This document shows positions 10,824 through 21,761 of a stretch of DNA of 30,623 nucleotides, piece after piece. A model generated the notes under the pieces. The model saw only the letters and a program-made list of their open reading frames with translations, ran no database searches and was not told where the DNA came from. The position numbers and the translations under genes are program-made. The first letter of the stretch is position 1. Every line of letters starts with the position of its first letter. Source of the DNA: Dimargaris cristalligena (taxonomy: Eukaryota; Kickxellomycota; Dimargaritomycetes; Dimargaritales; Dimargaritaceae); NCBI GenBank assembly GCA_027576995.1, contig JANBQC010000267.1, positions 5,637-36,259 of the forward strand, given 5' to 3'.

Positions 10824-11950
10824 GTTCGAGGGGTGCCAGGCTTGGCGGCAAAGTATATAAAAAAATACCAATAATTAACGAACGCTGTGATAAATAAAAA
10901 AAAAACTGGGGTCAACAGGCTGGTAGCAATTCGGCGGGCCGAGTTCAGGCAAGAGGCCTTTTCTGCACACCGTTGGGCCGGGAAAGGAAAGAAGGGAGGG
11001 AAGGGAGAAGCACACGAAACTGTGGATTAGAGATTGCCACACCCACAGGGTAGCCAACTAAGGTGTATTACGGTATCGGTATATGCTACCAACATATGGT
11101 TGTACAAAGGAAGCGGGGCGGGATCCTGACGGTTTATGGAACCGCTACTGAATGACTGGATAGTGGTCACCAGTCGTTGGCCACTGCTGCGACGTTGAGG
11201 TCGGACAGGAGGGCGGAAACTCAGTCACTTTATAGGAGAAAAAGCCCTGTGAACGTGGTTGGTGACTAGGGTTAATAGTAATAAACGGAGTCCTAGGAAT
11301 AGCACGAAAGAGGCCAAGCGAGAGACTAAAGTTGGGAAAGTTGTTATAGCTAGAACGGAGACTCCCAAGAGAAGAGAGAGAGAGAGGTAAAATAAGGGAA
11401 CGGGACGGAAAGAAGACAAGACTGGGTTATGGTATAGTATGCAGCCAGGTTATTATTATATGGCCACCAGTTCCCAAAGCACAAGGGGGGACCCGAGTGG
11501 GAAAGGCGAGGCACAACACAGCGATTAGTAGGCAGCAAAAAGGCAGACAAGTCCAACCACACACAGGGGAAGAGAATAGCGGGGAAACCAGGGGGAAGGG
11601 TTGGCCACAGAGACAACTGTAGGGGAGAGCGGCGAGGGTATCGGGGAAGCGGGGATAGGTTGGATTCACACTGAAGGGCCGACTGATGATGGCGGTGATA
11701 ACTAAACGCTGGGCACGCCGTGGGTTGTACCTGTTGGTGAAGTAAGGGGGGAGGAGTCGTCGCAGACGAGAGTGCAAGGGAAACAAGGCGGAGAAAAGGA
11801 AGGGAACAAGGATAAGTGTAACTGCGAATAAATATTAGGTGGGTGATGAAGGACTAGGAGAAGATAATGCAGTAGAACAGAAGATTGAGGAAAAATAGCA
11901 CGACAACCAATTTGGGCTAAGCTGACGAAGGTTGGGTGAGGGACGTCCGC
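10824..11950 (-). promoter_or_regulatory. Long pyrimidine-rich 5' leader of the PAS/GATA gene
   Basis: Read on the minus strand this stretch is C/T-rich (GA-rich as printed). Between the TATA box at 11958-11951 and the start codon at 10823 the sense strand contains a single ATG (11095), while the opposite strand has many. That ATG would open a 22-codon upstream reading frame or may lie in a leader intron. A second TATA-like sequence (TATATA, about 10858-10853) lies only about 30 bases before the start codon. Open frames such as minus 11786-11427 do not begin with ATG and look like by-products of the base bias. Confidence 0.5.
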
Positions 11951-11958
11951 CTTATATA
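11951..11958 (-). promoter_or_regulatory. TATA box for the PAS/GATA transcript
   Basis: TATATAAG on the minus strand sits at the upstream edge of the C/T-rich, ATG-poor leader, as at the MFS gene. A further TATATAAA (minus, 12191-12184) lies 230 bases upstream and could be an alternative promoter. Confidence 0.45.
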
Positions 11959-12148
11959 TCACATACAAGAGGGCAGTTGGATTGCCGGGAAGAGTCTATG
12001 CGCATACAGCCCAAAGGGGCGATTGCAGCTCAGGGCGACTAAATGCCGAACCAAAAGCCACCTGTAGCACAGCCGTAATGATTAAGGGCGTGCGCAAGAG
12101 TGGAAAAAAAGCTTAAATAGGATACGGTCCGAAGGGCGACCGAGATAA

Positions 12149-12167
12149 ATATATATATATATATATA
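12149..12167. repeat. (AT)n microsatellite
   Basis: Nineteen bases of perfect alternating A/T lie just upstream of the PAS/GATA promoter. It is simple-sequence DNA. Confidence 0.9.
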
Positions 12168-12191
12168 CTTACATTCTTTCAGGTTTATATA

Positions 12192-13084
12192 ACTAGTCGC
12201 GTTACTCCAGACTGGGGGAGGTTATCCTAGGCTACTGAAGTGGTGAGAAAGATGGTCAGAGTGTGACGAGAAAATAAAGATAATGGGGCAAACCACCCAA
12301 TGCCATCCCCGACGCTTCAACAGCGATTGGAGCGACTTGGCTCCGCGCCAGCTCAATGTTTATAGGTGCACATGTTGGCCACGGAACTACTGAAAGGGCG
12401 GGAGAGGCTCTCTGGCTCTGACAAATAAGCACAGTTTCGGTGGGGCCCTTTAGTTCAGCACCCGGGGCAGTAAGGTTCTGAACGATTTGTCCAGTCAGCA
12501 GCCTGGCCGATTGACGGTGGGAACGGGGAAGGTCTACTTAGATAGCTCTGATCACGGGGCCTGATCGTTCAAGCTGCAGCCGCCCTTTTTCTTCCCTCGG
12601 TCACTTTCTCCCCCACCTATGTTCGCTTTCTTGGGGAACCCCGAGGGGCTTGTTCAGCAGTACACACAGACGCACACGCACGTACTTATTTTTGGAAGGG
12701 CCGCCACTATGGGCCTACTGCACCTTGGGGGGCTTGAACCGTAAAGTCCAGATCGGACAGGGGCCACCACCGCCTGGCCGGGGGATAAAAGTGCCACTAA
12801 GCCTTGGACGGCTGGGCCTGAAATGGGAAGAGTCATACAGATCGCTGAATAAGTTCCCAAGGTTGCCAATCCGTACAGGAAGCGCCATAATCGCCGGATT
12901 TCAGCATCGCCCATTGCTTTACCCACACCCACATTCAAATCACCTAGCAATGAGGGCGAGTGCAGAGAGTGGGCCAAACATAGTAGTGATACTGAAGGCG
13001 GGATGGAATCGTAAACGGGAATTCCCTCTACCACCTGTCATCGCCCCCATTCTCCATTTGGACATTTCTTTAGTTTGGGTTTAG
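12192..13084. other. Intergenic DNA, no supported gene
   Basis: Opposing open frames of 144 (plus, from 12650) and 126 codons (minus, to 12654) overlap here. Neither opens with ATG: the plus frame opens with TTG and the minus frame with GTG. Neither has a recognisable motif, and part of their translation comes from an ACGC-rich simple repeat (12661-12685). I regard both as chance frames. Confidence 0.5.
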
Positions 13085-13260
13085 CCCAACCCGTTCCGTT
13101 AGCACACACCCACCCACACCTACACACACACACAACTGCACATTCATTATCATAATTCGAGCACCCACCCCCTTACCCCCTCCTCTTCTCCCAACTCCTC
13201 CGAACACTCTCGTCCTACACATATACATCCACGCACGCACGCATAGTTTCACTTCTACGC
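13085..13260. repeat. CA/CCT-rich low-complexity tract
   Basis: This tract includes (AC)n at 13122-13134, CCCA repeats, a C/T-rich run at 13160-13215 and GCAC repeats near 13234-13243. No ATG occurs on the plus strand from about 13006 to 13274, so it resembles a gene leader. The ATG at 13275 opens only a 13-codon frame. Confidence 0.7.
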
Positions 13261-13325
13261 CCTCTTACACACCGATGCAGAAGCATAGCGTGGTTCGCCG
13301 GTGTAGGTTATTATGACCTTCACTT

Positions 13326-13450
13326 GTGCCCACGGACCAAGGACCTTTTCGCAGCTTGGGACACCCTGGTCGGCACGGCTGCACAGGGATAGTGGATACT
13401 GCGTGAAAGGTCCCGCCGCACCTCATCGCCGCGAGCTGCAAATTCGCAGC
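13326..13450 (+). ncRNA. Candidate structured RNA: nested long hairpin plus second hairpin
   Basis: Three helices nest coaxially. GGACCTTT (13341-13348) pairs with AAAGGTCC (13406-13413). CGCAG (13350-13354) pairs with CTGCG (13399-13403) after a 1x2 internal loop. CCCTG (13364-13368) pairs with CAGGG (13384-13388). A 4-bp closing helix, GTGC/GCAC (13326-13329 with 13418-13421), is possible. A separate hairpin, GCTGC/GCAGC with loop AAATTC, occupies 13435-13450. The block is more GC-rich than its surroundings and has no good reading frame. I could not match it to SRP RNA, RNase P or MRP RNA, spliceosomal RNA or tRNA, and the strand is undetermined. It could also be a chance fold in GC-rich DNA. 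Confidence 0.3.
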
Positions 13451-15020
13451 CCATAATGCACTGCGTAGCACTGCCCGAATAAACATTCCCACTTGCAACT
13501 CTGGCCCAGCGGGGTTCCTGTGATTTCCCTATACACCCTCTCTGCCGAGCATCTTACGGGATGAACAATATCCATAAACATTCATTGACCACTCCTGGTT
13601 TCTCGCTTCTTAAGGACCGTGGTTTAGCCGAAGTTATGGAGAGTGCCCACTTTGGGGGTTGTGTGGCACTGCGATCTTGGTCGGGCCTTCCATTACCTGT
13701 CCTACACTTGCTAACCGCCCCTGAATCACACCACCCCTACTGGATAACCTCGGCCGGTGACCGATAAGGGCATGTGGAATACACCGGCGAACAGGGTAAA
13801 TCATCTTTGGGCTATTAGAAACGACGCCTCATTAAGCTACCTATACAGCCCGCTCAGTTGGAAGCAGACCGGCTTCGACGTTTGGGGGCGAGTGCATTTG
13901 CAACGGTAGCATTACACTGTGCTTATAGAGAGCTAAACTGGGGTGGAGGCGTCTGGGCAAGCATGATAGGTTTCTAAGATGCATTCGAACCTAGTTTAGT
14001 GAGGGCCACTCGGACCACTTATTACTGCGAAGTAGTGCAGGGAGGGCTTCGGAGCTTCACCCCCTTCTGTACTGCGGTGGTCCAATAACACGTCTTTGGC
14101 AACAAGGAGGTACACAAGGCATACCGACACACTACACTTCATAATGGTGCACTGGGAGACCATCCAGTTTCGATGAGGAATACGAATCCCATTTAGTAGC
14201 ATGTACTCCCGCCTTGTCGGGATCCCCCCGCGCTAAAGTAAACCTCAGGCACCGCCCCATGCCTCCCAGGTAGAGGCGGATTTAGACATTGCCCCAATGT
14301 TATAAAGTTTCGATTGCATAGTTCAATGCACAGTCTAGGAGGCCCAGTAGCTGGCATAGTGACATTTGTATTGGACGTTTGTTTCAAACCAGAATGTATG
14401 GGCAGGGTTACATACTAATGTCACTTGTAAATTTCCCATGCCCAACAGCCTTTGCTATCCTTGATTTCCATTCTTTCTCACTTACCGGGCCAATCCCAAC
14501 GCCTAAGTGTTGCAATAATTGGCCGGATCGGCTGCCATTTTCCCCTAGTCACCTATCAAGTAGCTAGCCGATTTGATGTGGGCAACAAACACTCGCGACT
14601 GACAAGTCTGTTTGCCGCCGCGTTCCTTCTCCTAGTCTCCCTAGATAATATAAATGGACATTGGGTCAATGAAGCTGTATTCTTTAAAGCGGTAACTAAA
14701 CTAGTTTAGACTAAGTTGGTGAGGTGCACTAGCGGAGAACACTCCTGATTTTGTTGGCGAATATAGTCCAATAATGCACCCACCGCTGGGGTTGGTGGGC
14801 TTTGCGTCTATAAATTCCCATAGAATCAGATTTGGTAATTAACTTTACAGCAGACTGAAGAAACACGTCGGACATCCTGCTTAGGGGTTGGTCGGCACTT
14901 TCTTCCATACTTGGAACATTTGAATGCCTTTGTAACTGGTCAATCTATACTTGAAATTGATGACCTTCGGATAACCACGTCTGGTGTTGATTAATCATTT
15001 TTAGCTACCGCTGGCTCATC
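13451..15020. other. Gene-poor DNA, no supported gene
   Basis: Only short ORFs occur here (68 codons at 13561, 85 codons at 14452). The second encodes a hydrophobic stretch (LFAAAFLLLVSL) that resembles a signal peptide, but it lacks a well-placed ATG and downstream coding sequence. No splice-supported gene was found. Confidence 0.5.
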
Positions 15021-15084
15021 CCAAGCCCCACACATCTCCCTTTTGCTCCACTCCACCCCTCCCTCCATCATTACCACCCCCCCC

Positions 15085-15276
15085 ATGAAAGACAATCTAA
15101 ATCAGGACACGCTTTTGCAAGGGTTAAGTAAGAGTCTGGTTGGCTACCCACTGGTTCGGTCCACAGTAACTCTCTCATGGACGATCCTGCGCCGCACAAA
15201 TCCAACTGATTGCCATCCAGTCAGCCTACTATTACCACTGTTCTTTATGCTTCGTTTTTTTATGGCTGAGATCTAG
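15085..15276 (+). CDS. Possible 63-residue small protein or first exon
   Basis: An ATG follows directly after a C/T-rich tract (15030-15084), the context seen at real genes in this window. It opens a 63-codon frame with a polar N-terminus (MKDNLNQD) and a hydrophobic C-terminal run (LLLPLFFMLRFF). A GTAAGAG donor at about 15127 means the first 14 codons could instead be an exon. I recognise no family, and chance is a serious alternative. Confidence 0.15.
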   Translation: MKDNLNQDTLLQGLSKSLVGYPLVRSTVTLSWTILRRTNPTDCHPVSLLLPLFFMLRFFMAEI

Positions 15277-16520
15277 TGATCATCTCAATACGGCCTCACC
15301 AATGGCAATGGTTAAGGTTAAGCGGGTGAAGTAAAGCCTCGTTGGAGAATCATTGACCATTGGGGTCTATTCTCTCCTGGCAAAAATTATGGCGCAAGCC
15401 CTAATAGTTCTCCGCATGTGCTTACTTTTGACTCGAAGTCTGGTTTTACGAGGGAAATAAGTTCTCGGTATTATTATAGTATTAATCAGCGGCAATTGTT
15501 ATAGCAATATACCCATCTTTGGATTTCCGAGTGCCTCCCCCAAGCACTCCATCACTATTGCTGACACTGGTCGTTTAGAATGTATAATGACCGGGACAAA
15601 CCCCCTCTCTTTAAATCAGTACTAGTAAACCCGTTCTTCAGATTAAACGTTAAGGTGAATAATATAGGGTAGATGGAATAATGAGAGGATCTTTGGTTAG
15701 TATGGTTCTCGTGATTCTAATCAGACCGACCGCCATCAATCGGCTTTGTTTACCAACATTGCCAAGCCCTAACATCAATTTCCCCCCATCCCCTGTACAT
15801 TTGCAAGTACCTATCGATCTATTTCTCAGGAGAATCTAGCCAATGTAGACAAATTGGGAACCAGAAAACTAAAATTGCCGATCTGTTCCCCTCATTTTTG
15901 GGATTTTTTTTATAAAACAATAAATCCTACGGATACAGCCACCTATTGTTTCGATTGAAAAATGCCTCCATATCTATTTGGGTCCCATCAAACTGGTAAC
16001 CAGCTGCCAAACATAACGAATGTATGGGTTTTTTTATTTGACCATAGTGGGCGTTGCTGGCCAAAATGTGAGGGCCGCCGGGTGCAATTGTACCGAGTCT
16101 GTATTATATTCTAAACTCCAGTTGCTGACTAGAAAGCTCCATCCATTCGACCATTCCGGTTGAGCCGAGCAAGTACCGTGTAGTTGGCATTTCTATACTA
16201 ATTGTGCGCCAACATTCGGAGCCATTGGCTGACATCCACCACATTGGTTCTACTCCTGTCCAAGCAGCCGTGCAGCCCAACCGGGCGGCCATCGGACTTC
16301 AACGCGTCTTATAACCGATGGTGGGACCCCGGCACACTGGCTGCCACCATTTACTCCTCCTCATTCGCAATTGCATTCCCCTCCCTTCCTTTCACACCCC
16401 CTCGACTCTGCCCTGCCCTGTCGGTTCCACACCCAGACGCCTCGATAATCACCTATCCTTACTGCGTGGGTGCGCGGTGGGGACCGGCTGCTCTTATCAG
16501 AAGCTACCCCTAAACAAATA
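15277..16520. other. Gene-poor DNA, no supported gene
   Basis: A/T-moderate sequence with only chance-length frames. The GC-richer patch at 16200-16510 has overlapping frames on both strands without ATG starts, and its right half is C/T-rich with no ATG from 16321 to 16527. Confidence 0.5.
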
Positions 16521-16527
16521 TACAGAG

Positions 16528-16668
16528 CCATGTCGGAGGTACAGGACGTCCGGACCAAGATAGTCAGTAGCGAGCCCCCGGTGTGAATAAACGTGGCGTC
16601 TTTCCAGCAGGACGCATTGCAGAGCCCGTATGGGCCCGAATACGAACTCTAGCTGATGCGGCCCGAGT
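16528..16668 (+). pseudogene. Possible gene-start relic with in-frame stops
   Basis: After a 200-base ATG-free, C/T-rich stretch, the ATG at 16528 opens a frame reading MSEVQDVRTKIVSSEPPV, then a TGA. The same frame continues with a protein-like stretch (…DALQSPYGPEYEL), then TAG and TGA. Each stop is one C-to-T change from CGA or CAG. This could be the decayed 5' end of a gene, but only about 40 codons look coding and downstream stops are dense. Confidence 0.15.
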
Positions 16669-16669
16669 G

Positions 16670-18330
16670 ATACAGCCACTTGGAGTTGCACTGGGTGTAA
16701 TGAATACCGGGTGTTTCCTAGCCCTAGCAAAAACCCTTTCTAGTTCCCAGGTATATGAATTCCCCCGGATAGTATATCTTTAGGAATGAAATAGATCTGA
16801 TATCATATGGAATAATGGCCACAAGAATGCCAGGGGACGGGGTAATGGTAGAGTAGTGTGTGGGTGTGGGGTCAATCATGCATGTACACTACTTCGCAGA
16901 GGACTGGTAGTAGTGATAGAATAGTGCTGTATTGTTTGGCCGTACGGCTCGAGGCGGTAAAGTGAGGTAGTCAGAAATAAACTATAATAAAGGTTGGCCT
17001 AAATGGTCTCCGTGATTGTTCTTGCCAGTGTACTACCTGTTATTCGAGTGATGTGCGCCCTTCAATTCGGAAACCTCACATTTCGATTGAAGTAGCTAAT
17101 ATATATTAAGGAGAGTTGTGGCAATGTAGGCATAATGGTCGATAACAGTAACACATGCTTCTTCTTTAGCCACCTTATTTCGTTGTATTTATATAATGTC
17201 TTGGCTAAAACTCCACGGGGGGAGGGGTCCGGGCTGATGATTCGACCTCTACGAAATCTAGCGGGTAGGCATATGATGAGACCATTCTATAGTTGACCAA
17301 GTCGGCCCCAAGTTATTGTCATAAATAGTCCATTTTTGGTGTTCAGCGGGATATACTAGGTAAACAAAAGGTCACGACCGTGAAGGTGACGAGCTTGAAG
17401 GTAGGGCAATTGAGGTTTTTAATCAATACACACAATCACGATCAATACAAGTAAGCGGGTATTGTTTTACTGGTGTCCACTCCACCTCAATCGCTCACAC
17501 AGTGGTACTTCAATTGCATTCATCGGGGGGTATATATGTATGGCGTTTTAAATTTATAGTCCAGTATTGTTTCTGGGATTGTCTGCCTGCCACTGGGCTT
17601 TCCCCTTCTACCATATTGTCCCATAACCCAGCTTCCTAGACTGACAAGGTTACGAGCCGATTTCTACCCAGAGTATCCCCCCCCGTAGTTAATAGTCTTA
17701 TTCTGCGAAGAAAGAAGGCGGGATTGTTTCCTAATCGAAGGCCCGCGTTAAGACAATACTTTGAAACATGGCTAGTAATTCAAAAAATCAACAACTGGGC
17801 CAGAATGCACCACCAATCCAAAAATAAAAGTATCGACTGCTGCTATTTGTTTAGAATGGAGTCGAGGATTCCAAAAGCGGTGCTATGTTAACCAAAGATC
17901 ATGAGTTCAATTAATGCTGGAATCAATAATGCCATGCATCCCCAACCATAACTTACATGTTCACTGGATGCTCGACTCTCTTTTTTAATACAGGCGTTGG
18001 TATGGTTCCCCTATTCCAACCCAATTATCAGAAAACCCTCAGTTCTATTCTAAAGGAACGACACTCCTCCTGCATGACCCCAGCTTTTTAGTACAATTAA
18101 TGAATCTCTGACCTTCCGGGAATGGATATATTAGTTGAACACTGGAAAATGAGTCAAGGCGAGTATTCCCTCCGCACCCCCTTCTCGTTCTCCGTTTGAG
18201 CCAGTCCGTGATGAGTAATTATGTACTGCTCCTTCTTCAACAGACATTCTAGTATGGGTGTTTGCAACCTACCCCGTATTTTAGTATAGGTCAGGTCGGG
18301 TTTTAGGAACAATATTTTCGATTTACTCGC
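16670..18330. other. Gene-poor DNA, no supported gene
   Basis: A/T-rich DNA with short frames only. Isolated strong splice-like donors occur (for example minus GTAAGT at 17958), but no exon could be joined to them. Confidence 0.5.
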
Positions 18331-18336
18331 AGCTGT

Positions 18337-18362
18337 TGACGTCACAGCCTACCATATATTTA
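18337..18362 (+). promoter_or_regulatory. CRE palindrome and TATA box
   Basis: TGACGTCA (18337-18344) is the perfect ATF/CREB bZIP palindrome. TATATTTA follows at 18355-18362. Downstream lies a C/T-rich tract (18390-18566) ending at an ATG at 18567, so the arrangement matches a promoter with a short pyrimidine-rich leader. Confidence 0.4.
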
Positions 18363-18566
18363 TTATCGCCCTGTGATCTTGACAACAGTCCACCCCTCCC
18401 TCCCCGCCCTCCACCCACTGAACTTCTGATTTAAACACTAAGATTCGTTTCCCCTCCCCCTGGCATTTTTTCCGACCAACAGGTTTCTCTTCTCATGCAA
18501 TTTTTTGTACCTCGTTAACCGTGGACTTGTACAGTAGGTTAGTTCAGTGATTCTTTTTTTTCCGTA

Positions 18567-18725
18567 CATGGTCGGTTCACCTCTTCCGGAGAATGTGATT
18601 CCATCTACATCAGCCATGCAGGCGGATGAGTCGTTCTATCCACACCCACCCGCATCCAGTTCCTCATTATCTCACTCCACCCCAATCGCGCCAGGTTTCC
18701 AAGGAGATGAGCCCATTGATATATA
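18567..18725 (+). CDS. Possible 52-residue protein or frameshifted gene start
   Basis: The ATG sits behind a CRE, a TATA box and a C/T-rich leader. It opens a 52-codon frame rich in Ser/Pro/His (about residues 24-41) ending GDEPIDI and a TAA. The +1 frame then continues with a helix-like, basic segment to a TAA ending at 18889 (…YSLDTLLYIRWLQQR… then KRSRRVPKLVLNPY). I found no GT-AG intron that joins the two frames. It could be a short protein, a gene broken by one indel, or a gene whose splicing I have misread. I recognise no family. Confidence 0.3.
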
Positions 18726-18889
18726 AGCAACAGTTTCTATATTCCCTGGATACATTGTTGTACATAAGATGGCTGCAGCAGCGGGTTCAGATAGGGTTGA
18801 AACAATTCGAAACAACAGGTCATCCGAATGCCGCCACTTTAACTAAACGTTCACGGAGAGTACCTAAACTGGTCCTTAACCCTTATTAA

Positions 18890-21484
18890 CGTACTATTTT
18901 TATAGTGTACTACTCTTATTATTTTGACCTGATTGGGTTTTGGGCTTGGAAATAAATAGGCGTGTGCGTGAAACTATTCGCATTAGATCTTAAGTGATGT
19001 AAAATGGAAAGGCACTAGCTATTGGTGGGTTTTTAGTGTATCCGAATATACAGCTACCTGGATCTTTGGGAGGCTGGGAATTTCGGTTGATCAATAGATG
19101 GATATACCCCGCCCTGTCCCCTTATTCAAAGCCCCCCCTTGATATTATTCTAATGATAAAGTCCTTAATGTTTTAGGCGTACCGTGTTTATTTTAGTATC
19201 GGTGGGCCAACTGGATTTCCCAACTTTTCTTCAGCTTCTAATATAGCCTCCCCCCGATAGCCATGTATGCTTATGTTTTCAATTAGTTACTGTGGTATTT
19301 TGTCAATATGAGCGAGGTTCAGCCCGACTGTCTTTCAAAAAATCCATTGGATGAGGCAAATATTACTGGTTGAAAATGAATCGCCGCCTATTCCCCCATA
19401 CGCATACCACGAAAACCCTTATACAGCTGGGCAAAATTTCACCCATATGAATTGGTCTGCTTTCAAATGACAATTGTGCCTATTCCCCCTTTTTTGAGTT
19501 CAGTTTAGGTAGGGGTAGTAATGATTTGCCTATAGCAACTTTTTATATTTTTGGCAAGAAAGGCAAGTATTGCATGATATGGTGAATTTCCGATATATGG
19601 CGAACCTATGGTCGCGATCGGGGTCCAGTGGCATCGCGAAAGCCATGGTTCATAATTAATGAATTACACGTCATACCGATGAATGCCATGCAAAGGCCAT
19701 GTCTAGTTAAGCAGCACGGGCCTTCATACAAGTTGGGATCCAATCCGCTGTGGTTACAGATGGCAAATTGGTCTAATATTGTACCTCGGTGACGCCCTAC
19801 TATTTAAACCGAATAGACGGCAATTTGTATATTGAAATTTAATGAGACGGAGTTTTAATTCATTTACTTTTTCAAGAATAGACCACGGAAAGTTGGGTTT
19901 ATAAATAACCATTCACTTTACATTTCTTAAAGAAAATATTCCCAGGAAATGGCCCGGCTACTAGAGCTACACGGACCCAGACAGTGCTTGTAGGGCACTG
20001 CCTCGGTCACATGTGGGTGTGGAGGTATTACCTCCCAGTGGACGCGAATAATTTATTCGGATAAATGGAGTGGTGGTCCTGACGAAAATATTTCGGGTAC
20101 TTTCAGAAAAACCCAGGCTATCCCACCTCACCCCCCTGGAAACGCACCTAAGAATGGCTATATTATCACTCATCTATCGGAGTTTCCCGACGTTCAGTAT
20201 CATGCGACCGAGGGGGACACCAAACCACCCACGTCCCACGTTTGCATTGCCACACATAGCAACGAGGTTGCTGAATAGGGGTTTAGTGATCTATATAGAT
20301 TTTAAAATAGAGTTTCATTATTTAGACATGCCGCCCCCTGTGATCTAAACAGTTTAGCGCTGGACGCGTGGAAAGGGGGTCGATATGAGTGAAAAGTGAA
20401 CGGGAATAGGGGGGTCGGGGCGATTAGGCGCACGGACAGTAAGGTAGTGCAGCAACCGACACACATGTAAGTGGGGGGGGGGTCGTAGAAACATTATGTT
20501 CCAATCACCGTGGGGGTGGTGCTATGTGGCTGGGAACACCTATCCATGTGCGCAGTTCTAATAGTATTGTTACACAAGGAAGGCAGGTTTAAGTAGGTGG
20601 TACCAGGATACTCCAGGTATAGTCTTAGGTTAACCGGTTAAGGCATCGGCCAAGCAAAGGTAAGCAGCACTACCAAAAGATACTCCTAGTGAAGGATTGA
20701 GTTGTCCACGAGGCATGCCAAGGGTTAATACAGCTTTATTGTGAACTACAGGCGGCTCAACGACCATGTGGGCTAAAATAAGGGACAAAGAAACCCCCTC
20801 ACCAAGTGCAGCTGGATAGGTTCACCCCTTTCCTTGAACCTTTTAAACCCATTATAGTACAACAGGTTACATATATCGGATATCCAGAAAGGGGGAAGGG
20901 GTATATGTTACTCTTCCTTCCCAAGAAGATTGCTGGGTTCTTCGTTTCCCTATGTGAATAGTTTCTCTGAACCAGTTCTAACCGGCAAATCCCGCGGATC
21001 TTAGTGTTGGTCGTCCTTCGTCCCAATACTTTATCCCCCTTTAGGATAGAGGAAACATCGCCAAAAGTGGGAATTGGTGAGGCTTCAGTTGAATTTCCAG
21101 CCATCCAAAAACCACCGCGGGTTTGGTATGGATAGGGAGCTCCTATATCCTTCACTCATCCCCGTCTGGTATTCGCCACCTTCATTCGTTTTAGTGTTCA
21201 ACGCAAACGGGTTGATCAATGAGTAGAGCGCAACCTTAACTTTGCTTCACCGCTACTTTCCAATGCCCTGCTTATTCATTAGTTTTACCAAAGGTGGGGT
21301 GGTTCCATTGGCCAGATATGCAATCCAAAGGCACTACCTTGGCCCAAACACCAGAGCCAAAGGATGGCTTCTCTTTAGATACTCCGACTGTGGGCTGATC
21401 GCTCCTGTAATACTTTAATTATGTGTTAAGTATTGCTTTAAAGCCCTAGTATAGTATAGGTATGAGGTGTTTTCATGCTGTTTT
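18890..21484. other. Gene-poor DNA, no supported gene
   Basis: Short frames only; the longest (minus, 21155-20799) begins with GTG and has no motif. It contains a run of ten G (20473-20482). At 20630-20641 there is a perfect 12-base palindrome, TTAACCGGTTAA, which includes the Grainyhead/CP2-type core AACCGGTT. Confidence 0.5.
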
Positions 21485-21493
21485 TTATATAGG
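21485..21493 (+). promoter_or_regulatory. TATA box for the 7TM gene
   Basis: TTATATAGG lies 270 bases before the start codon at 21762, followed by moderately C/T-rich sequence. One upstream ATG (about 21570) opens a 22-codon hydrophobic upstream frame before the true start. Confidence 0.35.
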
Positions 21494-21761
21494 TTGTCCC
21501 TATCAATTTCCCCTATTCCAGAACCTATAAGCCCCGGTGTTGGTCAAGTGCGCTTCTGGTCATCCAAGTTATGCTTTGCTCATTCCTATATTTGCTAAAC
21601 CTCTTTGTTTTCGCAGCTGATTTATTTTACGCCCAATAACTAACCCCAAGCGAGTCGCATTGCAGCCCGCGCTAAACTCCCCTATTTCTAACACTTTCCT
21701 CCTCAACCCTCGGCCATCTAGTCAAAGACGTCACCACTTGTGCTTGGGCGTCTCATTCGCG

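Noticed and set aside
12650..13084. Overlapping 144- and 126-codon frames on opposite strands
   Set aside because: There is no ATG start at either end, no family motif, and part of the translation comes from a simple repeat; such lengths are expected by chance.
18530..18590. tRNA-like A-box (TTAGTTCAGTG) and B-box (GGTTCACCTC) strings
   Set aside because: No T-stem or acceptor-stem pairing can be formed around them, and an ATG frame runs through the supposed B-box.
20799..21155. 118-codon minus-strand frame
   Set aside because: It starts with GTG (the first ATG leaves 101 codons), has no recognisable domain or leader, and is within chance length for 30 kb.
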